DNA of 43,974 nucleotides, from assembly GCA_020025035.1 (NCBI GenBank), contig JAHHSU010000005.1, forward strand, positions 1 through 43,974. Reading direction: 5' to 3'. The notes beneath the pieces were generated by a model, which was not told the origin of the DNA, did not search any database, and worked only from the letters and a program-made list of their open reading frames with translations. This DNA is from Thomasclavelia sp. Lineage in GTDB: Bacteria; Bacillota_I; Bacilli_A; Erysipelotrichales; Coprobacillaceae. The translations under genes were made by a program, and so were the position numbers. Every line of letters starts with the position of its first letter. Positions within the stretch are counted from its first letter, which is position 1. Below, piece after piece: positions 1 through 8,373 of this stretch.

Positions 1-26
1 TATATGTACGAGAAACTTTATGGTTT

Positions 27-52
27 ATACTGACACTTACTATTGCAATTTA
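27..52. repeat. 26-bp dispersed direct repeat, copy 1
   Basis: These 26 bases recur exactly at 28254-28279. Looser similarity continues upstream of both copies, across about 25 more bases with small gaps. Translated in frame 2 this copy reads (MVY)TDTYYCNL then a stop, and the other copy reads HTDTYYCNL. The pair could therefore be the tail of a decayed mobile-element gene rather than a control site. Copy 1 lies upstream of a surface-protein gene and copy 2 upstream of a PBP gene. Confidence 0.6.
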
Positions 53-80
53 TAAAATTTTTTATATGTATTAAATTTGT

Positions 81-109
81 TTGACTATGTATTTGTTTGT
101 CGTTAAAAT
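81..109 (+). promoter_or_regulatory. SigA-type promoter of the BspA-like gene
   Basis: A -35 element TTGACT (81-86), a 17-bp spacer and a -10 element TAAAAT (104-109) lie about 20 bases before the start codon. A strong G-rich Shine-Dalgarno follows at 117-125. Confidence 0.7.
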
Positions 110-130
110 AATAATAGGGAGGGAAGAAAA

Positions 131-1780
131 ATGAATTATAAAAAAATAAGGTTGATATATGTATTATTGATTTTGATACCTATAAATGTAACTTTAGGGG
201 TACATGTATTTGCATCTGAAAAAAATATTACAACTTATATAGGTGATAACGTTGGAGAAAATACAGTTGCACATGAACTAACACTTACTGATTTAAGAAA
301 ATACTGGCAGATAAATGAAAGCAATCCTAATTATATTGCAGTTTATCGTATTAAGGATGAAAATATTACAGGGTATGAAAAAATTGTTATTCCTGGAGAA
401 ATAGAAGGAAAACAAATTCAAATATCAACTGCGGTATTTCCTAGAAATCTGCAAGAAATCACTTTTAAGGTTGTAAATGGTAAAAAAGTATTAGCCTATT
501 ATGGAAGTACGTTGTTTTCAGGTTATACTTCCTTGCATAGCATTGATTTTAGTGGGTTGGATACAAGCCAAATTAATGATATGACATATATGTTTAATGG
601 TTGTACTAGTTTAGCAAATATAGATTTAACTTCATTTAATACTAGTCAAGTAACCTCTATGAATGGGATGTTTAATAACTGTAGTGGCTTAACAAATGTT
701 ATAGGATTAGATGGATTAGACTTGAGCCGAGTTAAAGATATGAGTTATATGTTTAATGGTTGTACTAGTTTAGCAAATATAGATTTAACTTCATTCGATA
801 CAAATCAAGTAACTAATATGAATAGTATGTTTAGAAATTGTAATAGTTTAAATGTTCTTGATTTATCTAGTTTTAATACAAACAAGGTTGTTGATATGAA
901 ACATATGTTCTACGTAGGAGTTCAAACTCCACTATTATTAATTACTAATGATAGTAAATTAACAACTTACAATTTTGCAAATGATAATCGAACTAGATGT
1001 ACTCAAACATATAATGCAGGGGATGGGACATTTGCAAATAATATGAAAGAATTAAAAAAAGAACTTTTTTCATACACTTTTGCAAGTTTAGAAGAGGCAG
1101 ATGTTGCAGTTAGAAAACTGGAAGCAGAGTCAGTAGAGATTCCTACTCGACCAGGATATATATTTGTTAACTGGGAAAAAACAACAGGAGTAGTTAATTC
1201 TACAAAGATTGTAAATCTTGAAGATATAAATGCCAGAGTTAATGTAACCTATATTGCTAGATGGAAAGCAGACACTACTGCATTAGCACAAAAAGTAGAA
1301 GAAGCAAAAGCAAAAGTAGCAACAGATACATTAATTCCAAATTCAGTAACTGAAATTAATACAGTAATTAAAGAAGCAACTGAATTAATGAATAGTGGAA
1401 TTGCATCACCTATGCAAGTACAAGCAATGATGTTTAAAATAGACAATGCATTAATGAACGCTAAAGAAAAAGCAAACAAGGCAGAATTAGAAGCATTAGT
1501 CAATAATCCAGTAAATACAAATGGAATGACAGCAGAAAGTATTCAAAGATATGAAGAAGTATTAAGTCAAGCTAGAGAAGTTTTAGCAAATCCAAATGCT
1601 TTACAATCAGATGTACAAAATATGATTAACCAAATTCAAGAAGTAACAAAAGCATTAGAAAAAGAACAAACAAGTCAAACACCAATTACTGGAGATATGA
1701 TGACACTTACAGCTATTGCAATGATGTTAGCATCAGCAATTGCAATGTTAGTGTTAAGAAGAAAAGAAGAATTAAAATAA
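131..1780 (+). CDS. BspA-like leucine-rich-repeat surface protein
   Basis: Predicted secreted, wall- or membrane-anchored surface protein of 549 residues. An N-terminal hydrophobic signal segment (about residues 7-29) is followed by BspA/DUF285-type repeats (about 120-265). These are seen as recurring units of the form MFxxCxSLxxIDLTSFxTxxVTxM. A Listeria-Bacteroides-type (Flg_new) beta repeat ending in YIARW follows at about 295-380. Next come alpha-helical FIVAR-like segments (about 385-515). The C-terminus has a TPITGD motif, a hydrophobic helix and a basic RRKEELK tail. That layout resembles an LPxTG sorting signal, but the motif is atypical, so sortase anchoring is inferred. BspA-type proteins commonly act in adhesion; the ligand here is unknown. 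Two 50-bp stretches inside the LRR region are identical. The gene stands alone between its own promoter and terminator. Confidence 0.85.
   Translation: MNYKKIRLIYVLLILIPINVTLGVHVFASEKNITTYIGDNVGENTVAHELTLTDLRKYWQINESNPNYIAVYRIKDENITGYEKIVIPGEIEGKQIQISTAVFPRNLQEITFKVVNGKKVLAYYGSTLFSGYTSLHSIDFSGLDTSQINDMTYMFNGCTSLANIDLTSFNTSQVTSMNGMFNNCSGLTNVIGLDGLDLSRVKDMSYMFNGCTSLANIDLTSFDTNQVTNMNSMFRNCNSLNVLDLSSFNTNKVVDMKHMFYVGVQTPLLLITNDSKLTTYNFANDNRTRCTQTYNAGDGTFANNMKELKKELFSYTFASLEEADVAVRKLEAESVEIPTRPGYIFVNWEKTTGVVNSTKIVNLEDINARVNVTYIARWKADTTALAQKVEEAKAKVATDTLIPNSVTEINTVIKEATELMNSGIASPMQVQAMMFKIDNALMNAKEKANKAELEALVNNPVNTNGMTAESIQRYEEVLSQAREVLANPNALQSDVQNMINQIQEVTKALEKEQTSQTPITGDMMTLTAIAMMLASAIAMLVLRRKEELK
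587..795 (+). repeat. identical 50-bp repeats within the LRR region
   Basis: Bases 587-636 and 746-795 are identical. They are 159 bp (53 codons) apart and encode the same MFNGCTSLANIDLTSF unit. The repeats between them have diverged, so this pair points to recent duplication or gene conversion. Confidence 0.85.
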
Positions 1781-1816
1781 TAGATTTATTATATAAAAAT
1801 CTATAGAAAATGATGT

Positions 1817-1858
1817 ATACCCTCTTTACTAGGCAAAACTAGTATGGAGGGTATTTTT
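1817..1858 (+). terminator. rho-independent terminator of the BspA-like gene
   Basis: Outer stem ATACCCTC/GAGGGTAT (1817-1824 with 1847-1854) encloses an inner stem TACTAG/CTAGTA and is followed by a T run. It lies 36 bases after the stop codon. Confidence 0.85.
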
Positions 1859-1885
1859 AATACGTTATAGTTATAAATTTAAAAT

Positions 1886-1984
1886 GAAAAGTATTATGGA
1901 TATGAGAAACACTATACATCATTTCAAGAATTCTTAAAAGCAGTTGATGAATATATGAATTATTATAATAATGTAGGAATATAG
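1886..1984 (+). pseudogene. IS3-family transposase C-terminal remnant
   Basis: This open frame of 32 codons has no start codon and is closed upstream by a stop at 1880-1882. It contains SFQEFLKAVDEYMNYYNN, which matches the (x)FxELxxAIxxYIxYYNxxRI ending of IS3/IS150-group OrfB integrase-type transposases. The rest of the transposase and the inverted ends are not visible. This is a fossil of an insertion sequence, recognised from the motif pattern only. Confidence 0.6.
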
Positions 1985-1993
1985 ACAAAAACA

Positions 1994-2033
1994 AAATGGA
2001 CATCTCCTGTTAAATACAGGGAAACATCCATTT
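1994..2033 (-). terminator. terminator hairpin for the minus-strand transposase remnant
   Basis: Read on the minus strand, a 16-17-base near-perfect stem (AAATGGATGTTTCCCTG against CAGGAGATGTCCATTT) with a 6-base loop is followed by TGTTTTTG. It sits just after the stop codon at 2046-2048. Confidence 0.6.
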
Positions 2034-2045
2034 GTATTGCTTAAT

Positions 2046-2386
2046 TCACAAATTTATGTGTCCAGGATTCTTTGTACGTATTAATCTCTCTTTATGTCCT
2101 TGTTGATCAATACGCTTTTTAAACGATGGCATGTACCAAGGATAATTGAGTGGAGGAATATACTTCTTTGGTTCTTTCTTTACTGTAGGATGTGTAATAT
2201 CAAAATCAGTAGGTATATAGTATTTCTTATAAAATGAGTATAATATTCAAAAGCAATCTTATGATGTAAGACATTTGTAGGCATCTCATATTTTGCTTGT
2301 TTTTTATAAGTTTTACCTTTCTCATAATGACCTCCTATAATATAACTTAATAAACTTATATTATAGGACATATTAGTTTTCTGCAA
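2046..2386 (-). pseudogene. frameshifted transposase fragment (second IS type)
   Basis: Reading the minus strand, the first part encodes GGHYEKGKTYKKQAKYEM and continues to EYYTHF. The reading then has to change frame near 2228-2236, in a T run, to continue as IPTDFDITHPTVKKEPKKY and on to a NYPWYMPSFKKR tail ending at 2046. A tail with IPP-x2-(H/N)PW-x-x-(A/S)F resembles the C-terminus of some DDE transposases, but I cannot name the family securely. The N-terminal part is missing. It sits next to the IS3 remnant, so 1.86-2.39 kb is a small graveyard of mobile elements. Confidence 0.45.
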
Positions 2387-2431
2387 TAATAAGAATTTAT
2401 CACATTCTGTTTAGACAATAAATAGTTCGTA

Positions 2432-2460
2432 TTGACATCAATTTAATGATTTGATATGAT
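2432..2460 (+). promoter_or_regulatory. strong promoter of the T-box/valS operon
   Basis: Consensus TTGACA (2432-2437), a 17-bp spacer and TATGAT (2455-2460). Transcription would begin a few bases before the stem I strand of the T-box leader. Confidence 0.85.
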
Positions 2461-2466
2461 AAACAA

Positions 2467-2685
2467 AAGCATTGATAAGGAAGAGTATGTTATTTTTTTA
2501 AAGGTAGAGAATCTTTGGTTGGTGAAAAAAGATTTAAGAAATAGCAGAAGGTAGCCTTGGAGCTTATTTAGTGAATAAAGTAATTAAATACGTAGTGCTG
2601 CGTTAAGGCATTGAGGCATACTAAGTATGTAAATTAAGGTGGTACCACGATTACAATCGTCCTTATTGGATGATTGTTTTTTATT
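2467..2685 (+). promoter_or_regulatory. valine T-box riboswitch (GTA specifier)
   Basis: This is a tRNA-sensing leader that controls transcription by antitermination. The base of stem I pairs CATTGATAAG (from 2470) with CTTATTTAGTG (near 2563-2573). An AGTA motif marks the 5' side of the specifier loop. The helix above pairs TGTTATTTTTT with AAGAAATAGCA. On the 3' side, GAAG-GTA-GCC places the specifier codon GTA (Val) at 2551-2553, which agrees with valS downstream. The conserved T-box AAGGTGGTACCACG is at 2636-2649. The competing terminator is ACAATCGTCC/GGATGATTGT (2653-2662 with 2668-2677) followed by a T run. Uncharged tRNA-Val should favour readthrough. Confidence 0.9.
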
Positions 2686-2703
2686 TTAAAGGAGGAAAAA
2701 ACA

Positions 2704-3333
2704 ATGTTACAATTTTTATTAATTTTTTTACTTATGTTTATAGTGATGTCTATGATAACTGGAAGAAAACAAAAAAAGGCTGAGTTAGAAATATTACAAA
2801 AAAAATTAGATGAATATAGCGAACTTACAAAGGAGCAAATTATAGACTTTGAGGATGATAAAATTGTAGAAATGGCGTGTTTTCAATTACAAGATATAAC
2901 TGCAGGATCTTATATGAATGCTTTGGAAGTTCTTAACGAGGAACAAAAATATGTATATGCATTATATCAATTAGAAACTTCTGTTTCCTCTAAAAATGTA
3001 TCTGTTAATGATTTTTTTGTAAGAGCTAGTGAATTGATAGATATGGTTCCTAAAATTTTAGAACAATTGAATTTATTAGAGGCAAAAAGAATTTATGAAG
3101 AAGCATATCAATTATATCTTGATATTCAAAAGGAATATGAACGTGATATCGATGAAGTAATTGATGAACTTTATGATGATACGAAAAATTATGGGAATGA
3201 GAAAAATTTTGATGATTATTCTAAAGAATTAAAGGAAATCTTTACTAGTGAAGCATATATGCATGTTTTAGCACAATTTATTAAAGAACATATTGATAGT
3301 TTTATAGGGAATAATGAAAATGAGGAGGATTAA
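2704..3333 (+). CDS. membrane-anchored DUF4375/DMP19-like protein
   Basis: A 209-residue protein of unknown function, and the first gene under the valine T-box. The ATG at 2704 is preceded by AAAGGAGG; an in-frame TTG at 2674 falls inside the terminator stem and is rejected. Residues 2-20 form a single N-terminal membrane anchor followed by a charged helical segment. Residues from about 60 to 145 (ALEVLNEEQKYVYALYQLE, then FFVRASELIDMVPKILEQL) resemble the DMP19/DUF4375 helical fold, by pattern only. The C-terminus is acidic. The stop codon lies one base before the valS start, with the valS Shine-Dalgarno inside this gene, so the two should be translationally linked. Why it shares valine control is unknown. 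Confidence 0.6.
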   Translation: MLQFLLIFLLMFIVMSMITGRKQKKAELEILQKKLDEYSELTKEQIIDFEDDKIVEMACFQLQDITAGSYMNALEVLNEEQKYVYALYQLETSVSSKNVSVNDFFVRASELIDMVPKILEQLNLLEAKRIYEEAYQLYLDIQKEYERDIDEVIDELYDDTKNYGNEKNFDDYSKELKEIFTSEAYMHVLAQFIKEHIDSFIGNNENEED

Positions 3334-3334
3334 T

Positions 3335-5959
3335 GTGAAAAAAGAATTAGCACCTAAATATAACCATTTAGAAGTAGAAAAAGGAAAATATCAAGAATGG
3401 CTAGATAAGAAATATTTTGAAGCTGGCGATATTTCAAAAAAACCATTTACTATTGTGATTCCACCACCAAATGTAACAGGGAAATTGCATTTAGGTCATG
3501 CATGGGATACTACATTACAAGATATGATTATTCGATATAAAAGAATGCAAGGATTTGATGCGTTATGGTTACCTGGCATGGATCATGCTGGTATTGCTAC
3601 GCAGGCAAAAGTGGATGCACGTTTAAAAGAACAAGGAATTTCTAGATATGATATTGGACGTGAGAAGTTTTTAGATCAAGCATGGAAGTGGAAAGAAGAA
3701 TACGCATCTATTATCCGTGCACAGTGGGCAAAATTAGGATTATCATTAGATTATAGTAAGGAAAGGTTTACATTAGATGAAGGATTAAATCATGCGGTAA
3801 ATAAAGTTTTTGTAGAACTTTATCATAAAGGTTTAATCTATCAAGGAGAACGAATTATTAATTGGGATCCTATACAAAGAACAGCGCTATCTAATATTGA
3901 GGTTATCCATAAAGAAATCGAAGGAGCTATGCATTATTTTAAATATCAAGTTGTAGATAGCAAAGAGCAATTGATTATTGCTACTACTCGTCCTGAAACA
4001 ATGTTTGCAGATACAGCAATATTTGTGCATCCTCAAGATGAACGATATACACATTTGATTGGTAAATATGCAATTAATCCTGCAAATGGAGATCAATTAC
4101 CAATTATGGCAGATGATTATATTGATATGGATTTTGGTACAGCCGTAATGAAATGTACACCTGCTCATGATCCAAATGATTTTTTACTTGGTAAAAAATA
4201 CAATATGGAAATGCCTATATGTATGAACCTAGACGGAACAATGAATCATCTTGCTGGTAAGTATGAAGGAATGGATCGATTTGAGTGTAGAAAGGCAATG
4301 ATAAAAGATTTTAAGGATGCTGGTGTAGTTGATCATATTGAAAAACATTTACATCAAGTTGGACACTCAGAAAGAAGTGATGCTATTGTAGAACCATATT
4401 TATCAAAACAATGGTTTGTAAAAATGGATGTATTAGCCAAGCAATTATTAGAAAATCAAGAAACAGATCAAAAAGTACAATTTGTTCCAGAACGATTTGA
4501 AAAAACATTAAATCAATGGATGTCTAATATCGAAGATTGGTGTATTTCAAGACAATTATGGTGGGGGCATCGTGTTCCTGCATGGTATCATAAGCAAACA
4601 GGAGAAATATTAGTACAAGAACAACCTCCTAAAGATATTGAAAATTACACACAAGATCCAGATGTTTTAGATACATGGTTTTCTAGTGCTCTTTGGCCTT
4701 TTAGTACATTAGGATGGCCTAATGAAAATAGTGAATTATATCAAAGATACTTTCCAAATGATGTGTTAGTAACAGGCTACGATATTATCTTTTTTTGGGT
4801 AAGTCGAATGATTTTTCAATCATTAGAATTTACTAAACAACGACCATTTAAAGACGTTTTAATCCATGGTCTTATTCGTGATGAAAATGGAAGAAAAATG
4901 TCAAAATCATTAGGAAATGGTGTGGATCCAATGGATGTAATCGATAAATATGGTGCAGATACCTTAAGATTCTTTTTAACTACAAATTCTGCTCCTGGGA
5001 TGGATTTACGTTATGTTCCAGAAAAATTAGAATCTACATGGAATTTTATTAATAAGATTTGGAATGCATCAAGATTTGTATTAATGAATATTCCTGAGGA
5101 TTTAGAATATAGTGATTTATCGTTAGAAAATCTAAATATTTGTGATCAATGGATATTAAATAGATTAAATTCAGTAATTAAAATAGTAGATGAACAAATG
5201 GATAAATATGAATTCGTTAATGTTGGAACAGAATTGTATCACTTTATTTGGGATGATTTTTGTTCATGGTATATTGAATTAGCAAAGGTTACATTATCTA
5301 GTGAAGATGCACAAATTAAAAATGCTACCATTCATACATTGGTATATGTTTTGAATGCAATTGTTAGATTACTTCATCCATTCATGCCTTTTGTTACAGA
5401 AGAAATTTATCAATCTATTCCACACGCTAAAGAATCAATTTGTATTGATACATGGCCTAAGTCAAATGACACATTAGTAGTTGAAAATATTGAAGAAGAT
5501 GTTGCATATTTAATTGATATTGTAAAAGGAATTCGAGAAATACGTGCAAAGTATGTAATTAAAAATGCTAAAGAAGTTTATTATGTTGTAGATAGTAAAG
5601 ACTCTTCATTAATTAATAGACTAGCTATTTATAGTCCATTTATATTAAAGTTGTGTAATGCTATAGAAGATCAAACGATTATCAATAATTCTACTAACGA
5701 TGTAGCATCTATTGCTATTAAAGGTGGTAATATGTTATTAGTATCTCTTGCAGGGTTAATAGATATAGAAGGGGAAAAGAAAAAGTTAGAGGCTGAGCTT
5801 TGTAAATTAGAAAGTGAAATTAAACGTTGTAATGGTATGCTTTCTAATCAAAATTTCATTTTGAAAGCACCGGCAGAAAAAATACAACAAGAAAAAAATA
5901 AACTAGAAGATTATCAAGCTAAATATGATGCATTAAAAATTAAATTAGATGCAATGTAA
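3335..5959 (+). CDS. valS: valine--tRNA ligase
   Basis: Class Ia aminoacyl-tRNA synthetase that charges tRNA-Val in the cytoplasm. The GTG at 3335 is preferred because AGGAGG (3323-3328) sits 6 bases upstream; an in-frame ATG at 3314 has no such site. This gives 874 residues, normal for bacterial ValRS. Seen: PPPNVTGKLHLGH with the HIGH-type HLGH at 52-55, a large editing (CP1) insert with TTRPETMFAD, a DWCISRQLWWGHRVP segment, KMSKS at 521-525, an anticodon-binding helical domain, and a C-terminal coiled-coil arm (about 800-874, rich in Lys/Glu heptads). It is the second gene of the valine T-box operon and ends at a strong terminator. Confidence 0.98.
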   Translation: MKKELAPKYNHLEVEKGKYQEWLDKKYFEAGDISKKPFTIVIPPPNVTGKLHLGHAWDTTLQDMIIRYKRMQGFDALWLPGMDHAGIATQAKVDARLKEQGISRYDIGREKFLDQAWKWKEEYASIIRAQWAKLGLSLDYSKERFTLDEGLNHAVNKVFVELYHKGLIYQGERIINWDPIQRTALSNIEVIHKEIEGAMHYFKYQVVDSKEQLIIATTRPETMFADTAIFVHPQDERYTHLIGKYAINPANGDQLPIMADDYIDMDFGTAVMKCTPAHDPNDFLLGKKYNMEMPICMNLDGTMNHLAGKYEGMDRFECRKAMIKDFKDAGVVDHIEKHLHQVGHSERSDAIVEPYLSKQWFVKMDVLAKQLLENQETDQKVQFVPERFEKTLNQWMSNIEDWCISRQLWWGHRVPAWYHKQTGEILVQEQPPKDIENYTQDPDVLDTWFSSALWPFSTLGWPNENSELYQRYFPNDVLVTGYDIIFFWVSRMIFQSLEFTKQRPFKDVLIHGLIRDENGRKMSKSLGNGVDPMDVIDKYGADTLRFFLTTNSAPGMDLRYVPEKLESTWNFINKIWNASRFVLMNIPEDLEYSDLSLENLNICDQWILNRLNSVIKIVDEQMDKYEFVNVGTELYHFIWDDFCSWYIELAKVTLSSEDAQIKNATIHTLVYVLNAIVRLLHPFMPFVTEEIYQSIPHAKESICIDTWPKSNDTLVVENIEEDVAYLIDIVKGIREIRAKYVIKNAKEVYYVVDSKDSSLINRLAIYSPFILKLCNAIEDQTIINNSTNDVASIAIKGGNMLLVSLAGLIDIEGEKKKLEAELCKLESEIKRCNGMLSNQNFILKAPAEKIQQEKNKLEDYQAKYDALKIKLDAM

Positions 5960-5960
5960 A

Positions 5961-5992
5961 AGAACTGTAATTTGGATTACAGTTCTTTTTTT
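5961..5992 (+). terminator. valS terminator
   Basis: Perfect 11-bp stem AGAACTGTAAT/ATTACAGTTCT with a TTGG loop and seven following T residues, one base after the valS stop codon. Confidence 0.9.
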
Positions 5993-6044
5993 CATAGCGT
6001 TTTTAAATGAATTAGTATATAATTTACAAAGAAGAGGTGATAAA

Positions 6045-7208
6045 GTGAAATTACAACGTTATCATTTATTAATTATTGCTTTGATTTGCTTTATTGTTGT
6101 TTTTGTTGGAATTAATACTAAATATGATAAATTTTATCGTATTCAAGGAATGAACAATGATAATCGAATTTTAATTGAAACTTATTTAGATCATAATGCC
6201 CAGGAATATTTAATTCATAATAATATTCCAGTAGATAGTTTTATACGGTATATTGATGTTCCAGGATTTAATATTGAAAACTATGAATACTATCGACAAG
6301 TAGAAATTGCAAATTGTTTACCAGGATTAGGTGAGATTATAGCTCATACAAATCGTGTAGTAGATAAATTGAAAACTGAGTCTCAGAGTTCCATAAATGA
6401 GATGTTAAGTATTTTGTTGAATGATGATTTATTGATTGATTATGAAAATAGTGATAATTTTAACTTTCAATATGCAAGCATTTACAGTGTATTAAAGCCA
6501 TATTATTTAAAGGATAATGAAAATTATATTGATACAATTAATGATTTAATGACATCTTTAGCTAAGTTAGGATATGAAAGTGTAGAATCTAGAAAAGATA
6601 TTTTGATTATACTATTTAAAAATTACAATTCTTCTCAAGTTACTGATATGGTTGATTATTCTATTAATGAAGGAAGTGTGTGCTTTGTAAAAAATCCTAC
6701 ATCATTAGATGCATTAGTTAATGAAAAACATTATATTAGTAGTTATGTACCACATGATTTAGAAGTAATAGAGTCTATTCCACGTTTGTCTTATTTTACT
6801 TATTTAAGAAGTGATGCATATATACAACTTAAATTAATGTTTGATGACTTTATGAAATATAATGAGAATGAATCAATATTAGTTGAAACTGCTTATGAAA
6901 GCTTTGATTCGTTACCTACAGATTTAGCAGGAAAAAGTGAATTACAATTAGGAAATACAGTATCATTAAAGGTAGAGGGAGTTTCAAGTGAAGAATTTAA
7001 TCATACTGATTTTAAAAAATGGCTAGATGAGCATGCTTATCAATATGGATTTATTTTACGTTATCCTCCATCAATGGATAATCAGACTGGACATTCATCT
7101 GTAAATAATATTTATCGTTACGTTGGAACAGATATTGCTGGTAAAATGCATGAATTAAATATATCTACACTTGAAGAATATGTGGAACAAGTAAAGGAGG
7201 ATGTATGA
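6045..7208 (+). CDS. VanY-like D-Ala-D-Ala carboxypeptidase homologue, zinc site lost
   Basis: A 387-residue membrane-anchored protein (TM about residues 7-23). The GTG at 6045 follows AGAGGTGAT; the longer frame starting at 5949 would run through the valS terminator and is rejected. The C-terminal ~170 residues align by eye with M15B/VanY peptidases: HYISSYVPHDL, WLDEHAYQYGFILRYP, RYVGTDIAGKMHE and a final LEEYVEQV. The zinc and catalytic residues are gone. SxHxxGxAxD is replaced by SELQLGNTVS (His to Leu, Asp to Ser), EPWHxRYVG by VNNIYRYVG, and the SGYRS motif by TAYES. It is therefore probably a non-catalytic, muropeptide-binding or regulatory protein. The N-terminal half (30-215) is unrecognised. 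It overlaps murI by 4 bases (ATGA), tying it to peptidoglycan synthesis. Confidence 0.8.
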   Translation: MKLQRYHLLIIALICFIVVFVGINTKYDKFYRIQGMNNDNRILIETYLDHNAQEYLIHNNIPVDSFIRYIDVPGFNIENYEYYRQVEIANCLPGLGEIIAHTNRVVDKLKTESQSSINEMLSILLNDDLLIDYENSDNFNFQYASIYSVLKPYYLKDNENYIDTINDLMTSLAKLGYESVESRKDILIILFKNYNSSQVTDMVDYSINEGSVCFVKNPTSLDALVNEKHYISSYVPHDLEVIESIPRLSYFTYLRSDAYIQLKLMFDDFMKYNENESILVETAYESFDSLPTDLAGKSELQLGNTVSLKVEGVSSEEFNHTDFKKWLDEHAYQYGFILRYPPSMDNQTGHSSVNNIYRYVGTDIAGKMHELNISTLEEYVEQVKEDV

Positions 7209-7984
7209 AAACTACAATAGGAATTTTTGATTCGGGCGTAGGAGGATTGACTGTATTACATGCAATTCAAAAATCGCTTCCATATCAAGACTTAGTATAT
7301 GTTGGAGATAATGCTCATTGTCCTTATGGTGATAAAACAAAAGAGCAATTATTAGAATATGCAATAAATGTAGTAGAATATTTTATTGGTAGAGGTATTA
7401 AAATTATTGTTTTAGCATGTAATACCACTTCAGCGAATACATTAGAAGATTTAAGAAAAAAATATCAAGATGTTTTATTTATTGGTGTGATAGATTCAAC
7501 CGTACAAACTTTTTTAAAAAAAGATCTTCGCAATGTACTTGTGATTGGTACAAAAGCAACGATTGAGTCTAATAAGTATGAGCAATTAATATTAGATTAT
7601 CAAAAAGATTGTCATGTTACAAGTTTGGCTACACCTAAATTTGTACCAGCTATTGAGTCTAAGGCATCTAATCATGAAATAGAAAATATTGCATATGAAT
7701 ATCTAAATGAGTATCAAGATAATATTGATTCTATTATATTAGGCTGTACGCATTATCCTATGATTATGGATCAAATAAAAAATGTGCTAGGGGATATATG
7801 TTATATTTCTTCTAGTGAATCTGTTAGTAAAGATATAAAATATTATTTAGAAAGCCATCATTTAATTAGTCAGCATCCAAAAAATATAGAAATTTATACT
7901 ACAGGAAATGTAGATGATTTCGTTGAAGCGGGAAAAACATTTTATGATTTTTCAAATACAGAAGTTCAAGCACTTCATTTATAA
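7205..7984 (+). CDS. murI: glutamate racemase
   Basis: Cofactor-independent interconversion of L- and D-glutamate, supplying D-Glu for peptidoglycan stem peptides. The 259 residues match the family length. Seen: the N-terminal IGIFDSGVGGLTVL motif, GDNAHCPYG, and the two catalytic cysteines in ACNTTSANT (Cys72) and LGCTHYP (Cys181). The start ATG overlaps the TGA of the upstream VanY-like gene and has AAAGGAGG just upstream, inside that gene. In Bacillus the racE gene lies close to gerM and a phosphoesterase gene. Here the same partners occur about 5 kb further on, beyond the lantibiotic-immunity island. Confidence 0.97.
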   Translation: MKTTIGIFDSGVGGLTVLHAIQKSLPYQDLVYVGDNAHCPYGDKTKEQLLEYAINVVEYFIGRGIKIIVLACNTTSANTLEDLRKKYQDVLFIGVIDSTVQTFLKKDLRNVLVIGTKATIESNKYEQLILDYQKDCHVTSLATPKFVPAIESKASNHEIENIAYEYLNEYQDNIDSIILGCTHYPMIMDQIKNVLGDICYISSSESVSKDIKYYLESHHLISQHPKNIEIYTTGNVDDFVEAGKTFYDFSNTEVQALHL

Positions 7985-8373
7985 AGTTCTATTTACTAAT
8001 TTAGAATAGAGGTAAATTGGATTGTATTTAAAATATTAGAATAAGTCTCTTGCTTGAAGTAATTTGAAGTAGATAGTAGGTTACTAATTTATTTTCTCTT
8101 GTTAATTTTTTAGATAAAAGAAAAGAGCTATCAAGGAATAGCAGAAAAGTTTTCCACTGGAAAATACTCTGCTCTTGAAGGCTTTTTTTTGTGCATTTTT
8201 AAATGATCATTTATATACGTATTTATTTTAGAAAATCTATAAGACTTATTATTTTTTAAAATAAATATGCAAGAAGTATTACCATAGTTGTTATATAATT
8301 AAAAATCTTCATAAAATCTTTAAAATTAGTTGTTAACCTATGTTTAGAAAATAAGTGAAAGGAAATAAATACA
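7985..8373. other. intergenic region between murI and the LanFEG genes
   Basis: No gene is seen in these 389 bases. They contain the long hairpin at 8126-8190 and, closer to the ABC genes, a TATAAT at 8294-8299 without a recognisable -35. That could suit a promoter needing an activator such as the nearby response regulator (inference). This is the probable left edge of the inserted immunity island. Confidence 0.5.
8126..8190 (+). terminator. very long hairpin plus T tract
   Basis: An imperfect stem of about 25 bp brings AGC-TCAAG-AGCAG-GTTTTCC against GGAAAAT-CTGCT-CTTGA-GGCT and is followed by eight T residues (8183-8190). It is an A-rich-stem-T-rich terminator able to end the murI transcript. 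Its length and its place at the island edge leave open a mobile-element end. Confidence 0.7.

Noticed and set aside
5949..6044. Longer start for the VanY-like protein
   Set aside because: It would translate the valS terminator stem. GTG 6045 has AGAGGTG and gives a normal membrane anchor.
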